Assembly (NCBI GenBank): GCA_905221605.1 | Contig: CAJNDS010000566.1 | Coordinates: 1 to 64,000, forward strand | Direction of reading: 5' to 3' | Source: Symbiodinium natans | Taxonomy: Eukaryota > Sar > Dinophyceae > Suessiales > Symbiodiniaceae | DNA length: 64,000 bases | Part shown: positions 33,330 to 41,013 of the stretch, in pieces | Numbering within the stretch: the first letter of the stretch is position 1 | Layout of the letters: the number at the start of each line of letters is the position of its first letter | Notes under the pieces: generated by a model | What the model saw: the letters and a program-made list of their open reading frames with translations, nothing else | Database searches by the model: none | Told to the model about the DNA's origin: nothing | Position numbers and translations under genes: made by a program

Positions 33330-33840
33330 CTTGCAGGGCAAGGCATCAGACAAGGATGCGCCTGGCACCATGCTGGACGCTTTACTCTCTTTATCTTGCA
33401 TCCAAACTTGACACTGCTGCGCCCCCAGCACTCAAAACTTTCTTTGCGGATGATTTCCTGGCGCAATGGGCAGTAGAGTCTTAGACATGAAAAAGTGTCT
33501 CCACGCAAATGTCAAAAATCATTCAAGTTCTAGAAGACCATGGCATGCAGCTTAGCCCGAGAAAACGGTGGTACTCTGCTTGCTTCGGGGCACCCAGTAC
33601 ATGCATGCCTCAAGCCCATGCTGTATCAACATGCCACGCTTGGTAAATGTGTTGGAGTTGGGGTTGCTTCATTTCTGGATTGCCTGTCATCGGTTGTCGG
33701 TTGTCTGCCAGACTCAAATCTAAAACACGAACCCTTATGTGATGTAATGGCCCAGACGTTTGCTTATTCCGGATTCTGTCACTCCATTTCAAGGGTTTGT
33801 TGGTCGCTTGCATGATTGCCCCTTGTGCAACCTCTGGATT
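33330..33840 (+). pseudogene. LINE RT motifs B-C and thumb, frameshifted
   Basis: Phase 1 gives GIRQGCA at 33342-33362 (motif B). After a one-base shift LAPCWTLYSLYLASKLD continues in another phase to FFADDF at 33443-33457 (motif C, both Asp present). A further phase gives SKIIQVLEDHGMQLSPRK near 33510-33570, the usual helix and lysine after the catalytic box, then a short match and loss of similarity. This completes the palm started at 32401. No zinc-finger or peptidase segment is seen downstream on this strand. Confidence 0.75.
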
Positions 33841-34435
33841 GGCAAAAAACCTCCATGTTGCATCAGCACATCACAGCTTAACATGCTGATAAGTGGCACT
33901 TTAATCAGTGCTGCAAATTGCGCCAGGTCTGCAGTGGCAACATGTCGGCATACCGGTGCACAAAAGTACACCAATGCATATGTCTTTGCTACTCTTGGAC
34001 ATGGCCTCTTCTGCACTGGCCTGACAATGGCAGGCAGGCAAAAGGTCTGGCACTGTTCTCAGGCAATGGCAGACTCTGACTAACAACCTCTCGCACATTA
34101 CTGGGCTGTCGAACGCGACTTTTCTTGCCAATTTCAACTTATCTAACCCACTTATCAGCCTGGATACTGATAGAGACTTTAGTTCCATTGCACCAGCTTT
34201 GTTCACCGTTGGTGGAAACATAGACACATTACAAAGGATCCGACGCACATGATCGTAAGCGTTCAGCCGGGTAGAGTAGTCTGACGCATTCTTAGTCAAG
34301 GGCATGGTCATGAGCAGGGCGCTTGAAGACGATGTGTTTGGCAGCCCTCTTACTTTTGCAAGAAAGTTACTGACCTCTGCAAATCCAGCCTGGACTTTGA
34401 TACGCATGGAGACTCTGGAGTCTTGCAGCTTCATA
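33840..34435 (-). other. Junction of two LINEs, unassigned
   Basis: A - frame of 177 codons (33901-34434) has no recognised motif. It follows the peptidase-like region of the - strand LINE and could hold its C-terminus or 3' untranslated part. The + strand could hold the 3' end of the other LINE. No poly-A tail or terminal repeat was identified for either. Confidence 0.4.
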
Positions 34436-34565
34436 AACAGCCTGTACGCGATTGTGGCATGAACTGTTCCTCGAGGGTGACGTGCTTGGCCACAGGATGT
34501 GATGAAAAAAAATCTTGCCCGAGCCTGTGAATCTAGCCACTGTAAAAATAGCGTGTTGCTGCCCT

Positions 34566-35054
34566 AGCGTGTGGTATTTAGGGGGTACTCGTCAATTTGG
34601 ACTGCAGCGGCTTGCTTTCTGAATGTTGCATGAGCATGACAAGGGGTCCTTCTTCCACCGCGAGTCTTCCTGTGGGCAGATCAACGGTTGCCCAACGTCG
34701 CGTCAGGGGTAGATCGGAAGCAGCCGTCAAAATCCTTGCAGGAACTCTGCCGAGTCTTGCTGCGTGCCATCAAATCGCCATGTTGGTAGCAAGCTCCTTG
34801 AGCGGAAAGGAGTTTATGAGGTTCAGGGGGAGGACAGCGCTCGACTGCGAATGAAGAGATGAGGCTCATCAGAGCTTGCAGTGACCGCAGTGAAGGGTCT
34901 AAGATGGTAGTGGCCAGTAGTAGAGCCTGTATGGATGCATTGACGTAGCAGTTAGAGGTGTTCTTGAATGCGAGGGTTGCCAGAAGAGAAGAAGGGGAGA
35001 GACGAACGACATGAGAAAGATCGCTTTGAATTTCTTGCTGCATGTCTGTTGGAC
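34566..35054 (-). pseudogene. USP (peptidase C19)-like segment of the LINE
   Basis: On -, AFKNTSNCYVNASIQALL (Cys codon at 34948-34950) matches the catalytic Cys box of ubiquitin-specific proteases (consensus N-x-GNTCYMN-x-x-x-QAL). About 60 residues later, one phase over, comes RFDGTQQDSAEFL (QQD at 34754-34762), the QQDAxEF box that follows the Cys box at this kind of distance in family C19. A third phase continues DLPLTRRWATVDLPTG to a stop near 34566. Beyond it, around 34.52-34.47 kb, VARFTGSGK and KHVTLEEQF could be the LxRF region. The His box is not seen. A Ser-rich linker joins it to the RT frame with one phase change at about 35.06 kb. Two independent boxes in the right order make chance unlikely. 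Frameshifts mean this copy is not functional. Confidence 0.62.
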
Positions 35055-35056
35055 CG

Positions 35057-37579
35057 CTAGAGCCAAGCGAGGAAGGAGAAGACAGAGGAGGAAAGAGAGA
35101 GGAAGCTGGAGAGCTGAGTCTTGGTTGCTGCTCTCTGCAATTTCGTTTGGGGATGGCTTTGTACTACTTTGGGCAAGGACTTAGATTTGGCCTCCGTCGG
35201 CCGTTGAGGGCTGGCTGCTTTGAAGAAGGATTGAAGTGGACCAGTGGTGGTCCTGGTGATCTGCAACACTGAATCTCCTAGCAGGATCTGAAACAGAACT
35301 CCGCACTGCGCCGGATGCTTACGCCGATCAGTGACCATCTTACTGCAGAAAGGGCAAGGTCTGCCTTTGAGGATCTCCGTTCCGAGCTTGTGACATTGTG
35401 TCACAGTGCTATCTTGCAGGGCGTCCCAAATTCTGCGATGCTCCTGATGCAAGTGCGACTTAACCTTGGTGTGATCAGGCGTCCAGAAACCACAGAGCAC
35501 GCAGTGATCCACAAGGCGCTTAGAAGCCGGCTGCCGGGCTAGCTGCGTGGCGGTATGCGTGCCAGCTGTGCTAGTTAGGTGTTCTCGTGACCATGGATGC
35601 ACTGGTTCGGTCTGACCTGCCGCTGCACCCTCATCTAAGCGCTGAGCGTCTATTCTTCTTAGAGCTGCCGGCTCTCTGCAGGCGCCGGATAGAAGGTGGT
35701 CCTTCAGTCCTTTCCAGAGAGCGAAGTGTTTATGACACGCTGCACAAGTAGGTAGGCCGTACTTCGAATGCTCTGGTAGAAAGTCAGGTGGGATATAACG
35801 ATCCAACTTATCCCTGTGCATTTTGGCCTCGTGTAAATGTAGCCCTTGTTCAGTGGTAGTCTGAAAAGAGCAGTGTCTGCAGCAATGTCTAGGCTCTTCC
35901 TCTTCTTGGGTTACTGCTATCAAGGCCTCATAATCTGTAAGAACCTCTTGCGCATACTGGAGAGAGTCGGGGAGCAGCGCAGCATCCTGGTGACTGTGTG
36001 GACGCTGTGCATCCCGCATAGCCGCTTGCAGTGCAGCAGACCTTGTTTGGGATTCCTGTCTGGCTCGTAGCGATCTGACTCTGTTGCTCTGGCGTTCCAG
36101 CAGCAGCTGGACTGGGTCTTTGCTTCCGTAGGCTGCATATAGGTGGCGCGTCGAGATGCCCGTGAGATGAACGGGCTTGTTGAGAACCGCCCTAATTTTG
36201 CTGGCGTGCCACCTGCGCAGTTGTTGCGCTGTCTCCGTTGTGAGGCCTATGTCAACGAGGCCCGCCGAGACCGTCGCCCAGACTGTTGTGTGCCAGATCT
36301 TCAGCCTGCTTTTTGGGCCGGAGAGTCTGCGGTTGTGCACGTATCGTCGGACCTGTTGCAGTTTGGCATTACCCTCTTGCAATCTGAAATCTAGCGTCGC
36401 CTTTTCCTGGTTGCCATAGGAAACGTACACTCCGAGGTACTCCAAGGAAGTGGATTGCGGGAACGATTCTTGAGCTTTTGTGCTTCCGATTCGCCATCTG
36501 CAGTGTCGTACTCCCTGGGCGTCGAGGCTTGTGAGGCCGAAAAGTTTGTGTGCACGAGCTGAAGCAGTGCTTGTTAGCTTGACCATCAAATGACATTTGT
36601 CAGAGTTCACTTTGAAACCATATTTTCTGACTATGCGGAGAAGATCAGCTATCATGTTGTGCGCTTGCAGCAAATCCCTCCAGCTGGTGACAGTGTGATG
36701 AACTGTCAAGTCATCTGCGTACCCTGTCAAGCTATGCAGCACGCGATCCCAGCCTACGACCTCTGCGAGTTCTCGGAATAGCTTTCCTGTCAGCAAGGAG
36801 AACAGGGTTGGAGCTAAAATACCTGTGGTGGATTCAACAGAGCATGAGGTCTGCTGGGATCGAACCGTATATCGGCTGTTGGAATGCAGTGATGCCACTA
36901 ATCCCTGGATGTCTGACGGCGCCCCAGCTTCGTGAAGAGTGTCCATGAGGTCCTGGCGAACCATGTCAAAAGCCTGTGACAAGTCGAGTGCAAAACAGAT
37001 CCCGCCCACTAATTCGGGTTTGCGGTGGCCGGCATGCTGGGAGTGCCTGCTGAGCCTCGACTGTGCACAGAGTTGGCGTACCTCTCTGGTGTGCTTCGAG
37101 AGTCTGGAAAGGGCATCAGAAAGTCCTCTTTGAGGCTGGTAGGCGAACTGTGGCACCGACCTCAGGTAACTGGAGGTGTAGGGAGCCAGTAGATCTCTGC
37201 ACGCCCCCGCCAGGCCCTTGCCATCTGGTCTTATGATCCCAAGGGGACGAAGATTAGAGGGCTTGGTTGGGGGTTTGTTAGGCTTCGGAATGAAGCATAG
37301 GTCAGTGTCCTTCAGCTGTGCAGAGAGGATCACTGCCGAGTCCAGTGAGCTGTGCTCAGCCTTGCGGGCCTGTTCGTTGCAGTACTTTGCAAGATGCTCG
37401 CTGGCCGAGTCTGAGCATAGCTTCCACGCGGCTGCCGACGCTGAGTTCTGAGGAACGGCCTTATGAGGTCTGATGGAGCTTATGTGCTTCGAAAGTTGAG
37501 AGTCGAGAGGCCGAGAGCGTTGGCAGGCTACAGACCTCAAATTGCAGTCTGTCATGCCGTTGAAACACTGCTTTAGCAT
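35057..37579 (-). CDS. LINE reverse transcriptase with four zinc-finger-like modules
   Basis: 840 codons without interruption. RT core: DLCFIPKPNKPPTKP and NLRPLGIIRPDGKGLAG (motifs 1-2, residues 90-125), QFAYQPQRGLSDAL, FALDLSQAFDMV (motif A, about 195), TTGILAPTLFSLLTG (motif B, about 250), GYADDLTVHH (motif C, about 285), GFKVNSDKCHLMV (motif D) and LEYLGVYVSYG (motif E). A thumb-like helical part follows. The C-terminus has four Cys/His modules: CRHCSFQ...HEAKMH (about 565), CAACHKHF...H...C (about 610), CVLCGFWT...HLHQEH (about 690) and CPFCSKMV...H...C (about 740). These probably bind the element's RNA or target DNA. The last part is Ser/Lys/Gln-rich. The formal start at 37579 lies inside the linker; the real protein begins with the endonuclease. 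Confidence 0.93.
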   Translation of the reverse strand: MLKQCFNGMTDCNLRSVACQRSRPLDSQLSKHISSIRPHKAVPQNSASAAAWKLCSDSASEHLAKYCNEQARKAEHSSLDSAVILSAQLKDTDLCFIPKPNKPPTKPSNLRPLGIIRPDGKGLAGACRDLLAPYTSSYLRSVPQFAYQPQRGLSDALSRLSKHTREVRQLCAQSRLSRHSQHAGHRKPELVGGICFALDLSQAFDMVRQDLMDTLHEAGAPSDIQGLVASLHSNSRYTVRSQQTSCSVESTTGILAPTLFSLLTGKLFRELAEVVGWDRVLHSLTGYADDLTVHHTVTSWRDLLQAHNMIADLLRIVRKYGFKVNSDKCHLMVKLTSTASARAHKLFGLTSLDAQGVRHCRWRIGSTKAQESFPQSTSLEYLGVYVSYGNQEKATLDFRLQEGNAKLQQVRRYVHNRRLSGPKSRLKIWHTTVWATVSAGLVDIGLTTETAQQLRRWHASKIRAVLNKPVHLTGISTRHLYAAYGSKDPVQLLLERQSNRVRSLRARQESQTRSAALQAAMRDAQRPHSHQDAALLPDSLQYAQEVLTDYEALIAVTQEEEEPRHCCRHCSFQTTTEQGLHLHEAKMHRDKLDRYIPPDFLPEHSKYGLPTCAACHKHFALWKGLKDHLLSGACREPAALRRIDAQRLDEGAAAGQTEPVHPWSREHLTSTAGTHTATQLARQPASKRLVDHCVLCGFWTPDHTKVKSHLHQEHRRIWDALQDSTVTQCHKLGTEILKGRPCPFCSKMVTDRRKHPAQCGVLFQILLGDSVLQITRTTTGPLQSFFKAASPQRPTEAKSKSLPKVVQSHPQTKLQRAATKTQLSSFLSLSSSVFSFLAWL

Positions 37580-38075
37580 GGTCCTGCATGAGTTTAAGTT
37601 CCTCTTCTGCAGCCATCAAATAGCCATCATTGTTTACTAACTGTGTTTTGGGCTGCGGCTGCCAGGGGCGGAGCTTCTGCAACGTCTTATGAGCCTGATA
37701 GGAGTTACCGCTTTGTGTAGATTGATCTACCTCATGAGTGAAATCTGCTAAGCGTTGTCTTCGTGCTCTTGTGACAGCCTGCTTATGCCACATGGAGAGG
37801 TCTCGCGCCAGTGTCTCGTGGTCTGCCGAGGACAGCGTGGAGTTGGCTAAATCCTCATCTAGGGCCGTCAACCGGGCCCACATTCGCTTGGTTGCCTTGT
37901 GCATCGCATTGAGGGGAGGGGAGGAAGGCTTAGGGGCTCTTGGGAAGTAGCGCTCTGACGCCTTAATTTTAATTAGCACCTCATTGACTTCCTCCATGTC
38001 AGACGTGGTGATCTGAGAAAGCTGGTCAACAACCCACATTTTCATTTCTTGTGCTTTGGGATGATTGCATCGCAC
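37461..38075 (-). CDS. LINE linker between endonuclease and RT
   Basis: 204 codons, mostly helical and charged: MKMWVVDQLSQITTSDMEEV, KATKRMWARLTALDEDLANS, WHKQAVTRARRQRLADF, then LVNNDGYLMAAEEELKLM, the usual block just before a LINE RT. It overlaps the endonuclease frame by 34 bp and the RT frame by 119 bp, in different phases, so single-base indels separate what is probably one reading frame. No independent enzymatic role is suggested. Confidence 0.85.
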   Translation of the reverse strand: MRCNHPKAQEMKMWVVDQLSQITTSDMEEVNEVLIKIKASERYFPRAPKPSSPPLNAMHKATKRMWARLTALDEDLANSTLSSADHETLARDLSMWHKQAVTRARRQRLADFTHEVDQSTQSGNSYQAHKTLQKLRPWQPQPKTQLVNNDGYLMAAEEELKLMQDHAKAVFQRHDRLQFEVCSLPTLSASRLSTFEAHKLHQTS

Positions 38076-39136
38076 CGCCTCTTCAAGAGCCTGCTTATCA
38101 TAGGGGGGGGGGGAGGGTGGGAGGAAAGCTGCCAGTGCCTTAAAGGACGAATCTTAGCCTCGACCGGGGAATGTCCGCCTTTCTTCCACCGTCCCAGCGG
38201 GAAGTCTGTCAGAGGTTTGCTCTGCTTAGATTCTCCACGCGCCAATGACTTCGGGACCAGGATATAATCGATTTGGGACTCTGAGGTGGCAGTGTGGAAC
38301 GTCAAGCCTGATCCCGAGGACCATGTATTGAGCGCAACTAATCCATGTCCTTGCACTAGGCGCTGGAAGTGTGCATCTTCTGCTGAGCGATGTTGCGGAG
38401 AGCCTGGAGTGCAGGTACCCACAACTCCCACACTTGTGTTCAGCGTAGAGTTGAAATCTCCCAGTACCACTAGCGTGTCACGCTGCGGAACTCCCCGGAC
38501 CGCTTTGGATAGAGAAGCAAGACACTTCGATCTATCCTCCCGGTTTTGCTGGGCTGTTTTGGAGGTGGTCCAAACGTGCTGATACACCGACACTATGTGC
38601 ACGCGTGCGCCCTTCCATTGAAAGACCACTTCTAAGACCCTTTCTTTGTGATGCTCGCTCCATCTTATGGTAGCTTTGGGAATGTGCGGGGCCGTGAGTA
38701 TCATTACTCCGTCTGCCCTCTTGTCATCGTGAACACGCTGATCCTGCGGTTGTGTGCCTGGCTGTTCAGAAGAGTTGTGATCTGGCGTAGGTTTACTTTT
38801 TGCCTTGGGAGCTTTGGCCTTGCCTTTGCTGGCAGAGCTTATGCAATGCCACCCCTCAACGTCAAACTCTGTGCTTTCCTGCCAGTGCGTCTCTTGCAGA
38901 GCAATCACATCATACTGATCTGATGCAGTACGCAACCAGGTGCGAAGCTCAGCCCATTGCTGCTGACCTAAGTGCCCGGCGTTCCAAGTCAATACCCTCA
39001 GTGGCTTGACCATGTTGCCTCCTCTGGGTCGGGGCGCTGTGCGCTTAGCGGGGGGCGTCGACTGTGTCGATCCCTCTGTCGCTATCGGCAAGTGAGGAGG
39101 GTGCAGACCGCTTCTCTCCACATATGCCGGCGTCAA
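38042..39136 (-). CDS. LINE AP-type endonuclease, complete domain
   Basis: 364 codons with every signature of the exonuclease-endonuclease-phosphatase fold of LINEs: RVLTWNAGHLG (Asn 52), ALQETHWQ (Glu 82), DGVMILTAP (142-150), HIVSVYQHVW (Tyr 185), LVVLGDFNSTL (Asp 227, Asn 229), LVALNTW, SQIDYILV (Asp 290) and GGHSPV (His 322, the SDHxPV equivalent). It should nick target DNA for target-primed reverse transcription. A Lys/Pro/Gln-rich insert at about 103-138 is longer than usual. The N-terminal 40 residues are Pro/Thr-rich and may be linker to a lost ORF1 part. It is by far the best preserved catalytic domain in the window. Confidence 0.93.
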   Translation of the reverse strand: MTPAYVERSGLHPPHLPIATEGSTQSTPPAKRTAPRPRGGNMVKPLRVLTWNAGHLGQQQWAELRTWLRTASDQYDVIALQETHWQESTEFDVEGWHCISSASKGKAKAPKAKSKPTPDHNSSEQPGTQPQDQRVHDDKRADGVMILTAPHIPKATIRWSEHHKERVLEVVFQWKGARVHIVSVYQHVWTTSKTAQQNREDRSKCLASLSKAVRGVPQRDTLVVLGDFNSTLNTSVGVVGTCTPGSPQHRSAEDAHFQRLVQGHGLVALNTWSSGSGLTFHTATSESQIDYILVPKSLARGESKQSKPLTDFPLGRWKKGGHSPVEAKIRPLRHWQLSSHPPPPPMISRLLKRRCDAIIPKHKK

Positions 39137-39459
39137 GATCCCTTTCCTGTAAGAAACACTTTGCTGAGTGCGTGAAACTTAGGTACATGCTCTCCTGAAT
39201 GCAACTTTACGAATGCTCCGAAAATGGTCTTGGTGCTTCGAAGGTACCGCCATCCGCTATCTTTTCCCCACCTGAAACAGTCTGGGTTTGCTTCTTGTGG
39301 GTACTCCTTCCACCTCGCGGAGCAGTGGAAACCCTCTCGCCTACCCCCTGAAAGAGTGCAGTGGCTGCAAAATCTGTGCTCAGGAGGCCCGGGAATTGGG
39401 ACCCGGCAGATCAGACGGCTCAAAGATCTCGGCTCACCATGGCTCACAGTAAAGCACAA
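39133..39459 (-). other. Short frame upstream of LINE endonuclease
   Basis: 108 codons on -, overlapping the endonuclease frame by 4 bp. It has an RFCSHC motif and basic character (KEYPQEANPDCFRWGKDSGW) but no recognised domain. Its position suggests the tail of the LINE's ORF1 or 5' leader, cut short by the TAC repeat about 100 bp further upstream. Confidence 0.35.
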
Positions 39460-39560
39460 GCTGTTACGTTCCCCTGAGGACTGGTTGAACCTCTAGGACA
39501 GCAGTTGCGCCCAAAGCCCGGTTTCCAGGATGCAAGTGCCCGGCCGTCTGATCCGTGGCG

Positions 39561-39573
39561 GCTACTACTACTT

Positions 39574-39609
<36 letters not shown>

Positions 39610-39610
39610 T

Positions 39611-39684
<74 letters not shown>

Positions 39685-39815
39685 TTACTATTGCTACTGC
39701 TACTGCTACTGCTACTGCTACTACTACTATTACTACTACTAGAACAACAACTACAACTACTACTACTACTACTACTACTACTATTACTACTACTACTACT
39801 AGAACAACAACTACA

Positions 39816-39889
<74 letters not shown>

Positions 39890-39914
39890 GAGTACTACTA
39901 CTACTACGACTACT

Positions 39915-39945
<31 letters not shown>

Positions 39946-40063
39946 TCTACTACTACGACTACTACTACTCCTACTATTTCTACTATTACTTCTATTACTA
40001 GTACTACTACGATTACTACTACTACTACTACGACGACGACCACGACGACGACGACTACTACTG

Positions 40064-40106
<43 letters not shown>

Positions 40107-40189
40107 GACTACTACTGCTTTTACTTCTACTACTTCTACTTCTTCTACTACTACTACTACTACTACTACTGCTACTGCTACTGCTACTG

Positions 40190-40268
<79 letters not shown>

Positions 40269-40390
40269 GACTATTAATATTACTACTACTGCTACTACTA
40301 CTACTACTGCTACTACTACTACTACTACTACGACGACAACTGCTACTACTACTACTACTATTACTACTACTGTTACTACTATCCTCCTCC
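39561..40390. repeat. 0.8-kb (TAC)n trinucleotide microsatellite
   Basis: Nearly pure TAC/CTA/ACT repeat of about 830 bp, with interspersed TTC, TGC, ACG and ATT variants and two copies of an agaacaacaactacaact interruption (near 39741 and 39801). It makes long Leu, Tyr, Thr, Val and Ser frames in every phase, which are not genes. It borders the 5' side of the LINE. The next 190 bp to about 40580 are an AC-rich decayed continuation. Confidence 0.97.
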
Positions 40391-40875
40391 TCCCACCCCC
40401 TTCCACAATTGCGACGGTTGCTGCCAACCATGACCACTACGACGCCGCTACCACTCCAACTTTGGCGGACGACCACTCCTACGATGACACGACGGCAACA
40501 ATACCACCACTTCTACCACAACCACAAGCTGCAACAACCACCAAAACCGCACCGCAACAACTTCAACCCGCTTCTTTTTAAAATTTCAACGGTTTGTCTC
40601 AAGACAGTCAATCCAAGCATTGACGACAAATTGAAAAACGTCGATGATTTTTTTGGAGAATGCATTTTTCATTTTTTTGACAAAAAAGCTTAATGGAAAA
40701 AAGATGCTGGGAACACAAAAACATCTTCAGTTGATTAATTTACAATTCCAGGCACACTGTGACATACAAAATTGCGCGCGCAAACTTTTTCAAAGGCCAA
40801 CGACCCGCTGGCACGGCTTCCGCATGCTTGTGTTGCTGGCCATGCGCTACCTCCAGTGCATAGCACGTGCAGTGT

Positions 40876-41013
40876 ACAAGTGCAGTGTACAAGTGAATAT
40901 GCAACCATATAAGTGCATACACTTCTGCAAGTGCATACAGTTCGACTGCAAAGAGTCAAGTGCATGGAGTCGACGCACGGCAAAGCGATGCTTTGGGGCC
41001 ATCCCTCTTCTAG
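40876..41013 (+). repeat. 138-bp dispersed repeat, copy 1
   Basis: Matches 50549-50686 in the same orientation over its whole length without a net gap; for example gtgtacaagtga, then a tatgcaaccat block, caaagagtcaagtgcatgg and ccatccctcttctag are shared. Both copies begin with acaagtgcag. The word aagtgcata within it recalls the 14-bp satellite unit at 48.2 kb. Confidence 0.88.

Larger units (their letters stand above)
30387..33840 (+). mobile_element. Degenerate LINE (APE endonuclease plus RT), + strand
   Basis: An exonuclease-endonuclease-phosphatase type endonuclease (30387-31166) is followed by a linker and a reverse transcriptase (31429-33600) in the standard non-LTR order. Several in-frame stops, phase changes and an ~0.8-kb interruption inside the RT palm show it is dead. 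The 5' region (24.3-30.4 kb) is probably its ORF1 part. It is related to, but clearly diverged from, the LINE on - at 34.4-39.1 kb, and they lie tail to tail. Confidence 0.88.
34435..39460 (-). mobile_element. LINE with endonuclease, RT, zinc fingers and USP-like part
   Basis: Read 5' to 3' on -: a short upstream frame (39459-39133), an AP-type endonuclease (39136-38042), a helical linker (38075-37461), an RT with four C-terminal finger-like modules (37579-35057), then a ubiquitin-specific-protease-like segment (about 35054-34440). Successive frames overlap by single-base phase changes, and the domain order suggests one ancestral polyprotein. It is better preserved than the + LINE. The 5' side ends close to a long TAC microsatellite, and no ORF1 is recognised. 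The peptidase-like part is, to my knowledge, not a standard component of described LINE clades. Confidence 0.9.

Noticed and set aside
39444-40581. Poly-Val/Ser and poly-Leu/Thr frames of over 300 codons
   Set aside because: Simple translation of the TAC microsatellite in all phases.
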